From the NCBI RefSeq assembly GCF_002954685.1, contig NZ_MSCN01000001.1, positions 1,754,429-1,818,428 on the forward strand: DNA of 64,000 nucleotides. Reading direction: 5' to 3'. The translations under genes were made by a program, and so were the position numbers. This stretch comes from Polaribacter porphyrae (lineage in GTDB: Bacteria; Bacteroidota; Bacteroidia; Flavobacteriales; Flavobacteriaceae). This document shows, piece by piece, positions 1 through 8,573 of this stretch (position 1 is the first letter of the stretch; each line of letters opens with the position of its first letter). The notes below the pieces were generated by a model, which did not search any database, had not been told where the DNA came from, and was given only the letters and a program-made list of their open reading frames with translations.

Positions 1-180
1 TTTACTAACAACTTAACTGAAATTAAAATGTATTCAATTTTAGGGAAAGAAGTATTTAAGAGATCTTTTAAGGGGAATGGTTCTAATAGCATAGAAATAC
101 CATCTTTAAAACAAGGCATTTACATCATAGAATTACAAAATGAACAAACAAAGTTCAATAAGAAAATAGTTTTAAAATAA
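1..180 (+). CDS. C-terminal end of a T9SS-sorted protein (partial)
   Basis: The first 59 codons read in frame 1 to a TAA at 178-180; the start lies outside the window. The residues fit the type A sorting domain of type IX secretion: MYSILGKEVF, then an IPSLKQGIYIIEL beta-strand block and a short basic end with KKIVLK. Such domains direct secreted proteins to the outer-membrane T9SS channel, where the tail is removed. The cargo domain is not visible, so its function cannot be stated. It may be cotranscribed with the small peptide gene 26 nt downstream. Confidence 0.8.
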   Translation, partial: FTNNLTEIKMYSILGKEVFKRSFKGNGSNSIEIPSLKQGIYIIELQNEQTKFNKKIVLK

Positions 181-206
181 TTACAGCCCAAGTTAACAGT
201 ATACTC

Positions 207-365
207 ATGAAAACTAAAAAAGAAAATATTACTCGTAAAGAGGCTTTGCATAAAATAGGTAAGTATGGTAAATATACAGCATTAACTGCACTAGGTACTT
301 ACCTTATTCTTAATCCTAAAAAGGCACAAGCGGCTTCTCCTGAAACTCCAGGTACTGGGTTTTAA
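207..365 (+). CDS. 52-aa exported small peptide, flavobacterial type
   Basis: ATG at 207 to TAA at 363-365. The peptide has a basic start (MKTKKENITRKEAL), a weakly hydrophobic centre (YTALTALGTYLIL), then PKKAQA, an Ala-X-Ala-like cleavage site, and a short tail ending SPETPGTGF. Similar tiny proteins with an RKEAL-(K/H)KxGKY start and a Pro/Gly-rich end occur in flavobacteria near T9SS substrates. That family likeness is from memory and no function is known. It sits between a T9SS protein tail and a lipoprotein gene 11 nt downstream, suggesting one transcript. The mature product would be only about 10-12 residues if cleaved at AQA-A. Confidence 0.6.
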   Translation: MKTKKENITRKEALHKIGKYGKYTALTALGTYLILNPKKAQAASPETPGTGF

Positions 366-376
366 AAAAAATAATT

Positions 377-886
377 ATGAAAAATAAAATAACTCCTTTA
401 TCGTTTTTAGCAATTATATTTTTTTTAAGCTGTTCTTCTGTTTTTGAAGAAAATGAGATTACATCTTTTAGCTTTTTTAAGAACTCTAAAATTCAAGAAG
501 AAGTAGAAGTAATAGATCAAAAAGGTAAATATATTATAACTAAAATTACTGATGGTAATAATTTAGTTTTTGAATTCAAAAAGGTTTACGAAACAGATAT
601 TAATATACTGGATTCTGGCTCAATAGAGTCTGTTATTTTTGAGATAGAGCCTCAAATAAATAATTTTTCGATAAATGATTCTTCATTAAAAACAATAAAT
701 GCATTTTACAAATTAAAATGTGGTACTTGCGATGATAAAGGCAGTATTCCAATAATATTAGGTAATATAACTGGTATTAAAAACAATAGTGATTCATGGT
801 ATGTAGATATCGATGTAAACGTTGAATTTGAATTTGATAGCTTAAAAAACATAAAACTTTCTGAAGTATTTTATATAAAAAAATAA
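377..886 (+). CDS. hypothetical lipoprotein, 169 aa
   Basis: The N-terminus is a lipoprotein signal peptide: basic MKNK, hydrophobic core, lipobox LSC with Cys19. The remainder is polar and beta-strand-like, with a CGTC pair near residue 115 that could form a disulfide or bind a metal. I do not recognise a family. The gene starts 11 nt after the small peptide gene, so the two are probably cotranscribed. Location is inferred to be the outer membrane or periplasm. Confidence 0.7.
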   Translation: MKNKITPLSFLAIIFFLSCSSVFEENEITSFSFFKNSKIQEEVEVIDQKGKYIITKITDGNNLVFEFKKVYETDINILDSGSIESVIFEIEPQINNFSINDSSLKTINAFYKLKCGTCDDKGSIPIILGNITGIKNNSDSWYVDIDVNVEFEFDSLKNIKLSEVFYIKK

Positions 887-917
887 TTATAACTGTTTTA
901 AAATAAAATAAATAAAA

Positions 918-1040
918 ATGAGAATAAATAAATTAATAACAGGTAATTTTATTAAGTTTAATTATTATAATAATTTATTTTTTCAGAAAAATACCATTAT
1001 GTTATTCTTATGCTCATCATGTATTACTTTAAATTCTTAA
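918..1040 (+). CDS. possible 40-aa ORF, doubtful
   Basis: An ATG at 918 opens 40 codons to TAA at 1038-1040, in the gap between two exported-protein genes. The product is Asn/Phe/Ile-rich with a late hydrophobic stretch (MLFLCSSC) resembling a lipobox, so it could be a decayed lipoprotein start. Composition matches intergenic sequence as well as coding sequence. Confidence 0.2.
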   Translation: MRINKLITGNFIKFNYYNNLFFQKNTIMLFLCSSCITLNS

Positions 1041-1058
1041 CGAAAAATAAATCAAAAA

Positions 1059-1961
1059 ATGAAATCAAGATTACTTTTTATAACATTTTATTTTATTGTG
1101 GTTCAAACTATTCTTTCTCAAAACATTAAGTTTACATTTAATAATTTTGAAAAAGAATTTCTAAAATTTAAACCTAAAAATAATGGTATTTCAGATAAAG
1201 ACTTTAAAAACGATTTAATAACTATAAAAAATATAAAATCTGATGTTAAAAACAACCCTAATAACTTTAATGTAGCAGATTATTTAAATGTATTACATGT
1301 TTTTTTGTCTCTTAAAGAATCAAGAGAAAATATACTTATAGCTTTTGAAAAATTAAAAAATGCAAATAGTGGTTGTCAATATATTTTATATTTCGAAAAA
1401 CAGTTTAAAGATATTCATTACGAAATTATTAGAAACGAAATAGAAAATGCAACTAACTTTTGTAAAGGTCAAAAGAACAATGTTGCAAATTTTGATATTG
1501 TATATTATTCAAAACAAAACAACCTAGATATTAACTTGGTAAAACTTATTTCTAAAATCAAAGAAAATGATTTAAAGTTCAGAAATAAAGACAATATAGA
1601 AGACAGAATAAAAAAGCAAAGAGTTTTAGATGTAAAAAATCAAAAGAGTATAGACTCACTTTTTCAAATTCATAAAAGTTATTTAGGAGTAAGTATGGTA
1701 GGTGAAAAATTTCAAACAGTCATGTGGTCTGTAATTCAACATTCTAATGTTGAAATGATGGAAAAGTACCTTCCAATAATTCATAAAGCATATTTAAAAG
1801 AAGATATTTTTCAATATAATTTAAGAATGTTAATCGATAGATTTTATGGTTTAAAATATGGTTATCAGATTTATGGGTCTCAGAGTGGTTTTGGGTTTGA
1901 TATGGCAAATAGCACTACTAGATCAAAGATTTCAAAAAAGTACAATATCGATTACAAATAA
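1059..1961 (+). CDS. secreted DUF6624-like protein
   Basis: A 300-aa protein with a cleavable signal peptide (about residues 1-20, ending ILSQ). The last third resembles DUF6624: MWSVIQHSNVEMMEKYLPII, then MLIDRFYGLKYGYQIYGSQ. This matches the family pattern of a QH pair, a (K/E)KYLP motif, a DR motif and a Q-x-YG(T/S)Q ending. The family has no known activity. Its stop overlaps the ATG of the next gene by 1 nt (TAATG), so it heads a translationally coupled run of four genes to 6209. Cells would export it to the periplasm. Confidence 0.65.
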   Translation: MKSRLLFITFYFIVVQTILSQNIKFTFNNFEKEFLKFKPKNNGISDKDFKNDLITIKNIKSDVKNNPNNFNVADYLNVLHVFLSLKESRENILIAFEKLKNANSGCQYILYFEKQFKDIHYEIIRNEIENATNFCKGQKNNVANFDIVYYSKQNNLDINLVKLISKIKENDLKFRNKDNIEDRIKKQRVLDVKNQKSIDSLFQIHKSYLGVSMVGEKFQTVMWSVIQHSNVEMMEKYLPIIHKAYLKEDIFQYNLRMLIDRFYGLKYGYQIYGSQSGFGFDMANSTTRSKISKKYNIDYK

Positions 1962-3502
1962 TGTTTTCTAATAAAAATTCACAATTAAACTTATATGTAG
2001 TGTTGAAAAACACTTCAATTCTTTTATGTGTTTTTTTATGCAGTTTTTCTTGTAAAAAATACAATTCAAATCAAATTAGAGAAATTGATAAAGTACTTGT
2101 AAAACTGCATAAAGAGAATCAATTTAATGGTAATGTTCTTATAGCTCAAAAAGGGAATATCATTTATGAAAAATCATTTGGATATTCAAATATTGAAAAA
2201 AAAATACCATTAAAATCATCTAGCATTTTCAATATAGCATCAGTTTCAAAAACTTTTACAGTGGTTGGTATTATGATGTTAGTTCAAGAAAATAAATTGC
2301 AATTAGACGAAAAAGTGTGTAATTACCTTCCTAAATTTCCTTACAAAAACATATCCATAAGACATCTTTTAACCCACACTTCTGGTTTAGTAAGAATACA
2401 AAGTCAACCTTTTAAAAAAGAAATAGAAGGCAAGCAGTTAAGCAATATAAATCTTGTAAATAAATTAATTGAAATAGCCCCTAAATTATATTTCTTACCA
2501 GGTACAGATTATTTTTATTCTAACACCAATTATAATATACTAGCTCACGTATTAGAAAAAACAACAAAATTAAATTTTAATATTTTTTTAAAAGATCGAA
2601 TATTTAAGAAGTTAAAAATGAAAAATACTTTTTTAGGTAAAAAAAATGTACCTAGAAAAAGTAAAAGTGAAATAGTGTCTAACTACACAAAAACAGAATG
2701 GCTCTCTAATGTTTATGATGAAGTTTCCTCTTTAGATTCTAGTTTAAGTGATATTACTACTTTTGGCAATACATATGGTCATAGCTTAATACATACAACT
2801 ACTCAAGATCTTTTAAAATTTCATAACGCATTAATCAACAATTCCCTACTTGACAAAGATTCGCAGAAAGAAATTTATAAGTCATTTAAACTAACAAATA
2901 GTAAAGAGTATGTAGTTGACAAAGAATCCAATTACCCTTCTTATAGAGGTTTAGGATGGTGTATTGCAAGAGAGAACCCAAATGTTGTATATCATGCTGG
3001 TGGAATTATTGGTAGTAGAAGTTTTTTTATAAGTAATATAGAAAAAGATTTATGTGTAATAATATTATCAAACAATGATGAAATGGGTCGTTACAATTTC
3101 ACTTTCCCAATGAGAATCTTAGAAGGCAAAAACTATAATTTAGATTCAATATCAATGCCAAAATTATTTGCAAGAACATACATTAAAGAGGGTCTCAATA
3201 AAGCTTTAGAAAAATATCATAGATATAAAAATAGCAAAAAAAACATTCCTTTTATCACATGGGATTTTGAAGAAATAGGTGCAGAATTAATTTCAAAAAA
3301 TGATATAAATGCAGCTGTAGAACTTTACAAGTTATATACAGCGCAATTTCCTAAAGAAGAATATTCTTGGTCTTTACTTGCAGATGCTTACTTACTAAAT
3401 AAAGATACTGCAAATGCACTTATAAATTATAGAAAAGCGCTCAAAATTAGGCCAAATTTTAAAGAGGTATTAAGTACTATAAATAAAATCAAAAAAATAT
3501 GA
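1961..3502 (+). CDS. class-C beta-lactamase-fold serine hydrolase lipoprotein with TPR tail
   Basis: A 513-aa lipoprotein (lipobox Cys31) of the serine beta-lactamase / penicillin-binding-protein-like family (PF00144). The visible catalytic motifs are S94-x-x-K97 (SVSK), Y186-S-N188 and H345-A-G-G, the last replacing the KTG of true beta-lactamases. Members are usually peptidases or esterases rather than antibiotic-inactivating enzymes. Residues about 455-513 look like a tetratricopeptide repeat (DTANALINYRKALKIRP), a common flavobacterial extension. The gene overlaps both neighbours (1 nt upstream, 4 nt downstream ATGA), indicating translational coupling. The substrate is unknown. Confidence 0.85.
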   Translation: MFSNKNSQLNLYVVLKNTSILLCVFLCSFSCKKYNSNQIREIDKVLVKLHKENQFNGNVLIAQKGNIIYEKSFGYSNIEKKIPLKSSSIFNIASVSKTFTVVGIMMLVQENKLQLDEKVCNYLPKFPYKNISIRHLLTHTSGLVRIQSQPFKKEIEGKQLSNINLVNKLIEIAPKLYFLPGTDYFYSNTNYNILAHVLEKTTKLNFNIFLKDRIFKKLKMKNTFLGKKNVPRKSKSEIVSNYTKTEWLSNVYDEVSSLDSSLSDITTFGNTYGHSLIHTTTQDLLKFHNALINNSLLDKDSQKEIYKSFKLTNSKEYVVDKESNYPSYRGLGWCIARENPNVVYHAGGIIGSRSFFISNIEKDLCVIILSNNDEMGRYNFTFPMRILEGKNYNLDSISMPKLFARTYIKEGLNKALEKYHRYKNSKKNIPFITWDFEEIGAELISKNDINAAVELYKLYTAQFPKEEYSWSLLADAYLLNKDTANALINYRKALKIRPNFKEVLSTINKIKKI

Positions 3503-4881
3503 AATTTAAAGTACTTACTTATTTACTAACACTTATAGTTTTAATTATTTCATGTGAAAATATTGATAAGAATTCGAAGAAAAACTTTTATATAAATACT
3601 AATACGAAAAATATTAAAATCGGTTTTAACAATCAAAGTTTTACATGGTTAATTAAAGATGAAACATTAAATTTTCCATTTAATGATAAAGTGAATAATA
3701 TTAAGTTGATTTCAAAAGTTGATTCTATAGATTTTAAATTAAGTCCTGGGCAAAAAGTTTCAGTAGATTTTATTATTAATAAAATAGATACAATAAATGC
3801 TATTATTTACGGAGCATCAAAACCAGTTGTTTTTGATTCAAAATATATAAGGGAAAATAGTGGTACTTACAAAAACTATGTTCCTAAAGTTCATGAGCTG
3901 GTAAACATCGCTTTTGCACTAACAGAAATTGGCGCGAAAGACCATAATATGATTAATCATAAAACAGATTATTATCATAAAGTAATCAAATATTTTAAGC
4001 CTTTTAAGAATCATGTTTTAATTGATTCTTTAAATAGAAATATGGAGGATGACCCATATGCCTATTACTACAATTTAAGAATGAATGCTTGTATGTATTC
4101 TTTTGATAGTAAAGGGGAAATTGTAAATCAAAGCCCTTATAATAGATTTAGTTGGAGTAGCATAAATCATCTGGAGGAATTACTATATCTAGTAAAAGAC
4201 TTTTCTGAAACCTCTAAATTTGAAGATTTTTATGAAAAAAATGAAATCTATTATGATTCTTTAAAGCAAGTTCAAGACAAAGTAGCTCCAATTGGTAAAA
4301 TGTGGAAATGGATTGAAGATAGATTTTCTGAGAGATATAATTCTTATAAAGTATATTTTTCACCATTGATAGGTGGATTGCATTCTACTCAGTATTATAC
4401 AGATAATGATTATAAAGAAGCAATTATGTTTATTAACGCACCTATTTTTGAAAACAACGTTTCCTCAATTAAAAAAGAAATCAGGTCTTCTCGTATTGTA
4501 TTTACTGAGATAGACCATAATTACGTCAACCCTATATCTGATTTACTGTCTAATGAGATAGAAAACTCGTTTAATAATAGGTTTTATTGGGTTTTAGATG
4601 ATCCTGGTCTTAATGGTTACTCTACACCTTATGCAATATTTAATGAATATATGACTTGGAGCCTGTATTCTCTTTATCTACTTGATAATTTTAATGAAGA
4701 TGAACTTGAAGAAGCTGTTAAAGAAATAGAAATTATAATGATTAAAAAAAGAGGCTTCATAAAATTTAAAGAATTTAATCAAAAACTAATAGAACTATAT
4801 CAAAATAATAAACAGAGTGATATAAAATCTTTAATGGAATCTATTTTAAAATGGTCTAAGAATCAACAAAACACAATATGA
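3499..4881 (+). CDS. DUF4932-like lipoprotein, putative metallopeptidase
   Basis: A 460-aa lipoprotein with a lipobox (IISC, Cys19). The central and C-terminal part carries blocks I associate with DUF4932: VHELVNIAFALTEIG, FTEIDHNYVNP and FNEYMTWSL. The conserved His/Asn/Glu residues resemble a zinc-peptidase site (HELxx, DHxxxN, NEYxxW), but no experimental activity is known to me. It overlaps its neighbours by 4 nt at both ends (ATGA), so it is coupled to the two serine hydrolases that flank it. A role in degrading or processing peptides outside the inner membrane is inferred from these neighbours. Confidence 0.6.
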   Translation: MKFKVLTYLLTLIVLIISCENIDKNSKKNFYINTNTKNIKIGFNNQSFTWLIKDETLNFPFNDKVNNIKLISKVDSIDFKLSPGQKVSVDFIINKIDTINAIIYGASKPVVFDSKYIRENSGTYKNYVPKVHELVNIAFALTEIGAKDHNMINHKTDYYHKVIKYFKPFKNHVLIDSLNRNMEDDPYAYYYNLRMNACMYSFDSKGEIVNQSPYNRFSWSSINHLEELLYLVKDFSETSKFEDFYEKNEIYYDSLKQVQDKVAPIGKMWKWIEDRFSERYNSYKVYFSPLIGGLHSTQYYTDNDYKEAIMFINAPIFENNVSSIKKEIRSSRIVFTEIDHNYVNPISDLLSNEIENSFNNRFYWVLDDPGLNGYSTPYAIFNEYMTWSLYSLYLLDNFNEDELEEAVKEIEIIMIKKRGFIKFKEFNQKLIELYQNNKQSDIKSLMESILKWSKNQQNTI

Positions 4882-6209
4882 GAATAACTAAAAGCATCTT
4901 TATTATATATATATTACTAAAGTCCGTTGTACTTCAGTCTCAAACAGCAACTTCAAATACTTCATTTAATAAACAGAAGCTAGATAAATACTTTAGTGTT
5001 CTAGAAGCAAACAATAAATTTATGGGTGGGGTTGCTTTGTATAAAAAAGGTAAAATAATATACAGTAATCAAGTTGGTTTTTTAGATGTAGAAACAAAAA
5101 AAGAACCAAATAAAAATACAAAATATAGAATTGGTTCTATTTCTAAAATGTTTACAGCTGCAATTATTTTTAAAGCTATAGAACAAAATAAGATTTCTTT
5201 AGGTAGTAAGTTGAGTAAGTTTTTTCCAAGTATAGAAAATGCAAATCTAATTACAATAGAAATGTTATTAAACCACAGAAGTGGTATACACAATTTTACA
5301 AACAATCTAGACTATTTAAGTTACAATACAAAACCAAAATCTCAAAAAGAGATGCTTTCAATTATAGCCTCAAAAAAAAATGATTTTTCTCCAAATTCAA
5401 AAGCATCGTATAGTAATTCAAACTACGTTTTACTATCGTATATTTTAGAAAGGTTGTACAAAAAGTCCTACAAAAACATCTTACAAGAGCAAATTATCAA
5501 TCCATTAAGTTTAGAGAACACCTACTTTGGTAGTATTATAAACATTAATAATAATGAGTCTAATTCTTACAGATTTTTAGGCGAATGGCAAAAGCAAACG
5601 GAAACAGATACCTCCATACCAATGGGCGCTGGAGGTATAGTGTCTACTCCAAAAGATTTAATCACTTTTTCAAATGCACTTTTTAATAATAAAATAGTGG
5701 CCAAAGAAAGTCTAAAACAAATGATGACTTTAAAAGATAGGTATGGTATGGGGTTATTTAAAATTCCTTTCGATAATAAATTTAGTTATGGTCATACAGG
5801 TGGTATTGATGGTTTTTCATCTGTTTTAGGTTATTTTGTTGATGAATCTAGTGCCTTTTCAATTATATCTAATGGAAATAATTACAACAATAATAAAATT
5901 GCGATAACGCTACTGTCTGCTTTATTCAACAAACCATATAAAATTCCAGACTTTAAAACATTTACCCCACAATCACTCGACAGTTACATAGGTACATATA
6001 AAAACAATCAGTTATCCTTAACGCTAAATATTTCACAAAAGAATAATTCTCTTATTGCACAAATAAAGGGACAACCAAAATTTAGTTTAGAGGCTGTATC
6101 AAAAGACACTTTTGAATTTAAAACTGCTGGTGTAGTGCTGGTTTTTAATACAAAAAATAAAACAGTAAGTCTTCAACAGAATGGGGGGAGTTATTTATTT
6201 AAAAAATAA
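4878..6209 (+). CDS. class-C beta-lactamase-fold serine hydrolase, secreted
   Basis: A 443-aa protein with a signal peptide (residues 1-22, ending LQSQ). The motifs are S87-I-S-K90, Y178-S-N180 and H306-T-G-G309, all of the PF00144 serine hydrolase family. A C-terminal lipocalin-like beta domain (about 350-443) follows, as in D-aminopeptidase and esterase relatives. It is the last gene of the overlapping run that starts at 1059. It is clearly paralogous in design to the products at 1961 and 8573, though sequence identity looks low. Confidence 0.85.
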   Translation: MRITKSIFIIYILLKSVVLQSQTATSNTSFNKQKLDKYFSVLEANNKFMGGVALYKKGKIIYSNQVGFLDVETKKEPNKNTKYRIGSISKMFTAAIIFKAIEQNKISLGSKLSKFFPSIENANLITIEMLLNHRSGIHNFTNNLDYLSYNTKPKSQKEMLSIIASKKNDFSPNSKASYSNSNYVLLSYILERLYKKSYKNILQEQIINPLSLENTYFGSIININNNESNSYRFLGEWQKQTETDTSIPMGAGGIVSTPKDLITFSNALFNNKIVAKESLKQMMTLKDRYGMGLFKIPFDNKFSYGHTGGIDGFSSVLGYFVDESSAFSIISNGNNYNNNKIAITLLSALFNKPYKIPDFKTFTPQSLDSYIGTYKNNQLSLTLNISQKNNSLIAQIKGQPKFSLEAVSKDTFEFKTAGVVLVFNTKNKTVSLQQNGGSYLFKK

Positions 6210-6345
6210 AATTTTATAATACATTAAATACAATTTTTGATTAATATGAACTTTTTTTTTAAAAAATATTCGAAAATAAAAACAGAAAACAATCCTAAAA
6301 AATCAATCTTTACTCCTAAAAAATAGTAAAAAATAAATTTATAAA

Positions 6346-6762
6346 ATGAGACTAATGAAATTAAAAACTTTAACAATCTTTGTAGCACTATTCTTTTTAA
6401 TATCCTGTTCATCTGACAATAATAACAGTAATCAAAACACTACAGTAAATGTGGAATTTGAGGTTGTTATTACTGATAACGGAGATTTTGGTCCTGACGC
6501 AATAATTAAAACCCAAATAAATAATAACTCTGATGAACAAAATGTCGGTAGTTTTCCTTTTTTTAGAACCTATGCTGAAGTGGAATATAGCGAAGGAAAT
6601 ATTCTTAAACTAACTTATCAGGATGATAGTGTTTGTGCCTCTGGGGTTAACTGTGACTATTCGATTCGAATTAGAATTTATATAGGTGAAGAAATTGTTA
6701 AAGAACAATCTGCAACATTTACAGGAAGCGTTAGTACGGCAAATATAACTTACACATTTTGA
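6346..6762 (+). CDS. small hypothetical lipoprotein, 138 aa
   Basis: The signal peptide ends in LISC with Cys21, followed by an Asn/Ser-rich tether typical of Bacteroidota lipoproteins. The mature part is an all-beta, fibronectin- or C2-like small domain of about 110 residues, with a pair of cysteines (VCASGVNC). ATG codons at 6346 and 6355 are both possible starts; the shorter begins MKLKTL. No family recognised. The gap upstream (6210-6345) contains only a 26-codon ATG ORF (6246-6326) with little support. Confidence 0.65.
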   Translation: MRLMKLKTLTIFVALFFLISCSSDNNNSNQNTTVNVEFEVVITDNGDFGPDAIIKTQINNNSDEQNVGSFPFFRTYAEVEYSEGNILKLTYQDDSVCASGVNCDYSIRIRIYIGEEIVKEQSATFTGSVSTANITYTF

Positions 6763-6818
6763 TAAAACATAACTACATAACTATAGCCAATATGGTGTAA
6801 AAGAACAGTTGATAAGTG

Positions 6819-8573
6819 ATGAAAAAAAAATCTTTATTAAAATATATATTCTGTTATGTTTTTTTCTCTTGTAATACTCAAGAAAAATTAACACTTTCTC
6901 TACATGAGATCCCTAAAGTAAATCAAGATTTTATAGGAGTAAGAGGCAACTTTAATCCATTAAGTTGGGATAAAACAACTTTTTTACAAAAAGATAATGA
7001 CCGCTATACTGTAACTATAAACAGTAAAGAAATAAACATAAAGAATTTAGAGTATAAATATGTAATAGATGATGGCAATACAGTTACTTGGGAGCAAATC
7101 CCAAACAGACTTATTCAATTAGATAATAAAAACCAGTACATAAAGGATGTTTGGAATAAAGAAAAAATAATTGATATTAATTCCTTAAACAAAATTAGTG
7201 TTGAACAATTAAATGAAGATTTTAAAATACTAAAAGAAGCAATCCTAAAAATTCACCCTGGTATCTACAGGTATAATGATAGCATTACCCTAGTAAAAAA
7301 CTTTAAAAAGTTAGAAAACAAATTTCAAAAACCGCAAACATACTCCGAGACTTATATTACAATTTCAAAACTTATTAGTACAATAAAATGCGATCATACG
7401 CTAGCCTCTTATTGGAATCAAGAACCATTAATTAATGCAATTCTCCATAAACAAAAAAATAAAATTCCCTTTACGTTTAAGTGGGTTAATAGAAAAATGG
7501 TAGTTACCCATAGTGTGTCTAATTCTGAAAAAATTAAAATGGGTAGTACAATAGTAGCCATCAATAATATTGAAACAGAAAAGATTTTAAAAGAGCTTAC
7601 GAAATATATCAGTGCAGATGGTAATACAATGCACAATAGAGTAAGTAAAACTGAAGTTGATGGTTATAATTTTAGATTTAATTCTTTTGATGTTTTATTC
7701 CCTCTTGTATTTAATATTAAAAATAAAATTGAAATAGAATTATCCTCTGGTGAGAGAATAAAAATAAATCTTTTAACACTAGAGGAAAGATTTGAGAAAC
7801 TAACAAAAAAGTATAGTGATTTTCCAAAATCACCACAAGATTTATGGGATTTCAAAATTGTTAATAAAGATTACGCATATCTTAAAATTGGTTCATTTTC
7901 AACAAATAGATTTAGTATCGATTGGAAATCTTTTCTTAAGAATTCTTTTAAAACTCTATCAGATAATAAAATCAAAAATTTAATTATTGATATCAGAGAA
8001 AACCAAGGAGGTATGGATGAAGCTTCAAAAGAGTTAGAAAAATTTTTGGTAAAAAAAACATCAATAGAAGATCAATTTGAAGGTAGAACCAGATTTATAA
8101 ATTTCCCTAATAATATAAAAAAAATATTACAAAATCAGAATGCTTGGTACTATAACCTAAGAGAAGAAAATTCTATTAAAGAGAATAGCTACTTTATATT
8201 TCCTAAAATGTTTGCAAAGAAACCTACTCAAAATTATGAGAATTCTTTTAAGGGTAATGCGTATTTACTAACAGGCCCTAAAAATGTGTCAGCTGCATTT
8301 TATTTAGCAAAATTATTTAAGGATCATAAAATTGGAAAAGTTATTGGTTCTGAAACTGGAGGGAATCAAAATGGTATTAATGGTGGCAGCATCATTTTTT
8401 TAAAACTACCTAATTCTAGAATTAATATAGATATGCCAGTTGCTGGTAGTTTTTCAAAAGACACAAAATACAATGGTGGTATTATACCAGACATCTCAAT
8501 TAAAACTAGTGAACAAACGAAAAACAATGAAATTGATTTTATAATTAAAGAAATTAAAAGCAACGTTCAATAA
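6819..8573 (+). CDS. S41-family peptidase lipoprotein
   Basis: I place the start at ATG 6819 rather than the adjacent GTG at 6816. The protein is 584 aa with lipobox FFSC (Cys18). Residues about 20-110 form a beta-rich domain of the kind found before S41 domains. The catalytic half shows LIIDIRENQGG, then the nucleophile region NVSAAFYLA (Ser491) and VIGSETGGNQNG, which are S41 (C-terminal processing/tricorn-like) motifs. Its stop overlaps the ATG of the next serine hydrolase (TAATG). It probably acts in the periplasm or on the cell surface on peptides; the substrate is unknown. Confidence 0.8.
   Translation: MKKKSLLKYIFCYVFFSCNTQEKLTLSLHEIPKVNQDFIGVRGNFNPLSWDKTTFLQKDNDRYTVTINSKEINIKNLEYKYVIDDGNTVTWEQIPNRLIQLDNKNQYIKDVWNKEKIIDINSLNKISVEQLNEDFKILKEAILKIHPGIYRYNDSITLVKNFKKLENKFQKPQTYSETYITISKLISTIKCDHTLASYWNQEPLINAILHKQKNKIPFTFKWVNRKMVVTHSVSNSEKIKMGSTIVAINNIETEKILKELTKYISADGNTMHNRVSKTEVDGYNFRFNSFDVLFPLVFNIKNKIEIELSSGERIKINLLTLEERFEKLTKKYSDFPKSPQDLWDFKIVNKDYAYLKIGSFSTNRFSIDWKSFLKNSFKTLSDNKIKNLIIDIRENQGGMDEASKELEKFLVKKTSIEDQFEGRTRFINFPNNIKKILQNQNAWYYNLREENSIKENSYFIFPKMFAKKPTQNYENSFKGNAYLLTGPKNVSAAFYLAKLFKDHKIGKVIGSETGGNQNGINGGSIIFLKLPNSRINIDMPVAGSFSKDTKYNGGIIPDISIKTSEQTKNNEIDFIIKEIKSNVQ

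Noticed and set aside
6246..6326. 26-codon ORF between the serine hydrolase and lipoprotein genes
   Set aside because: Very short, Lys/Phe-rich in AT-rich DNA, with no homologue pattern or promoter.
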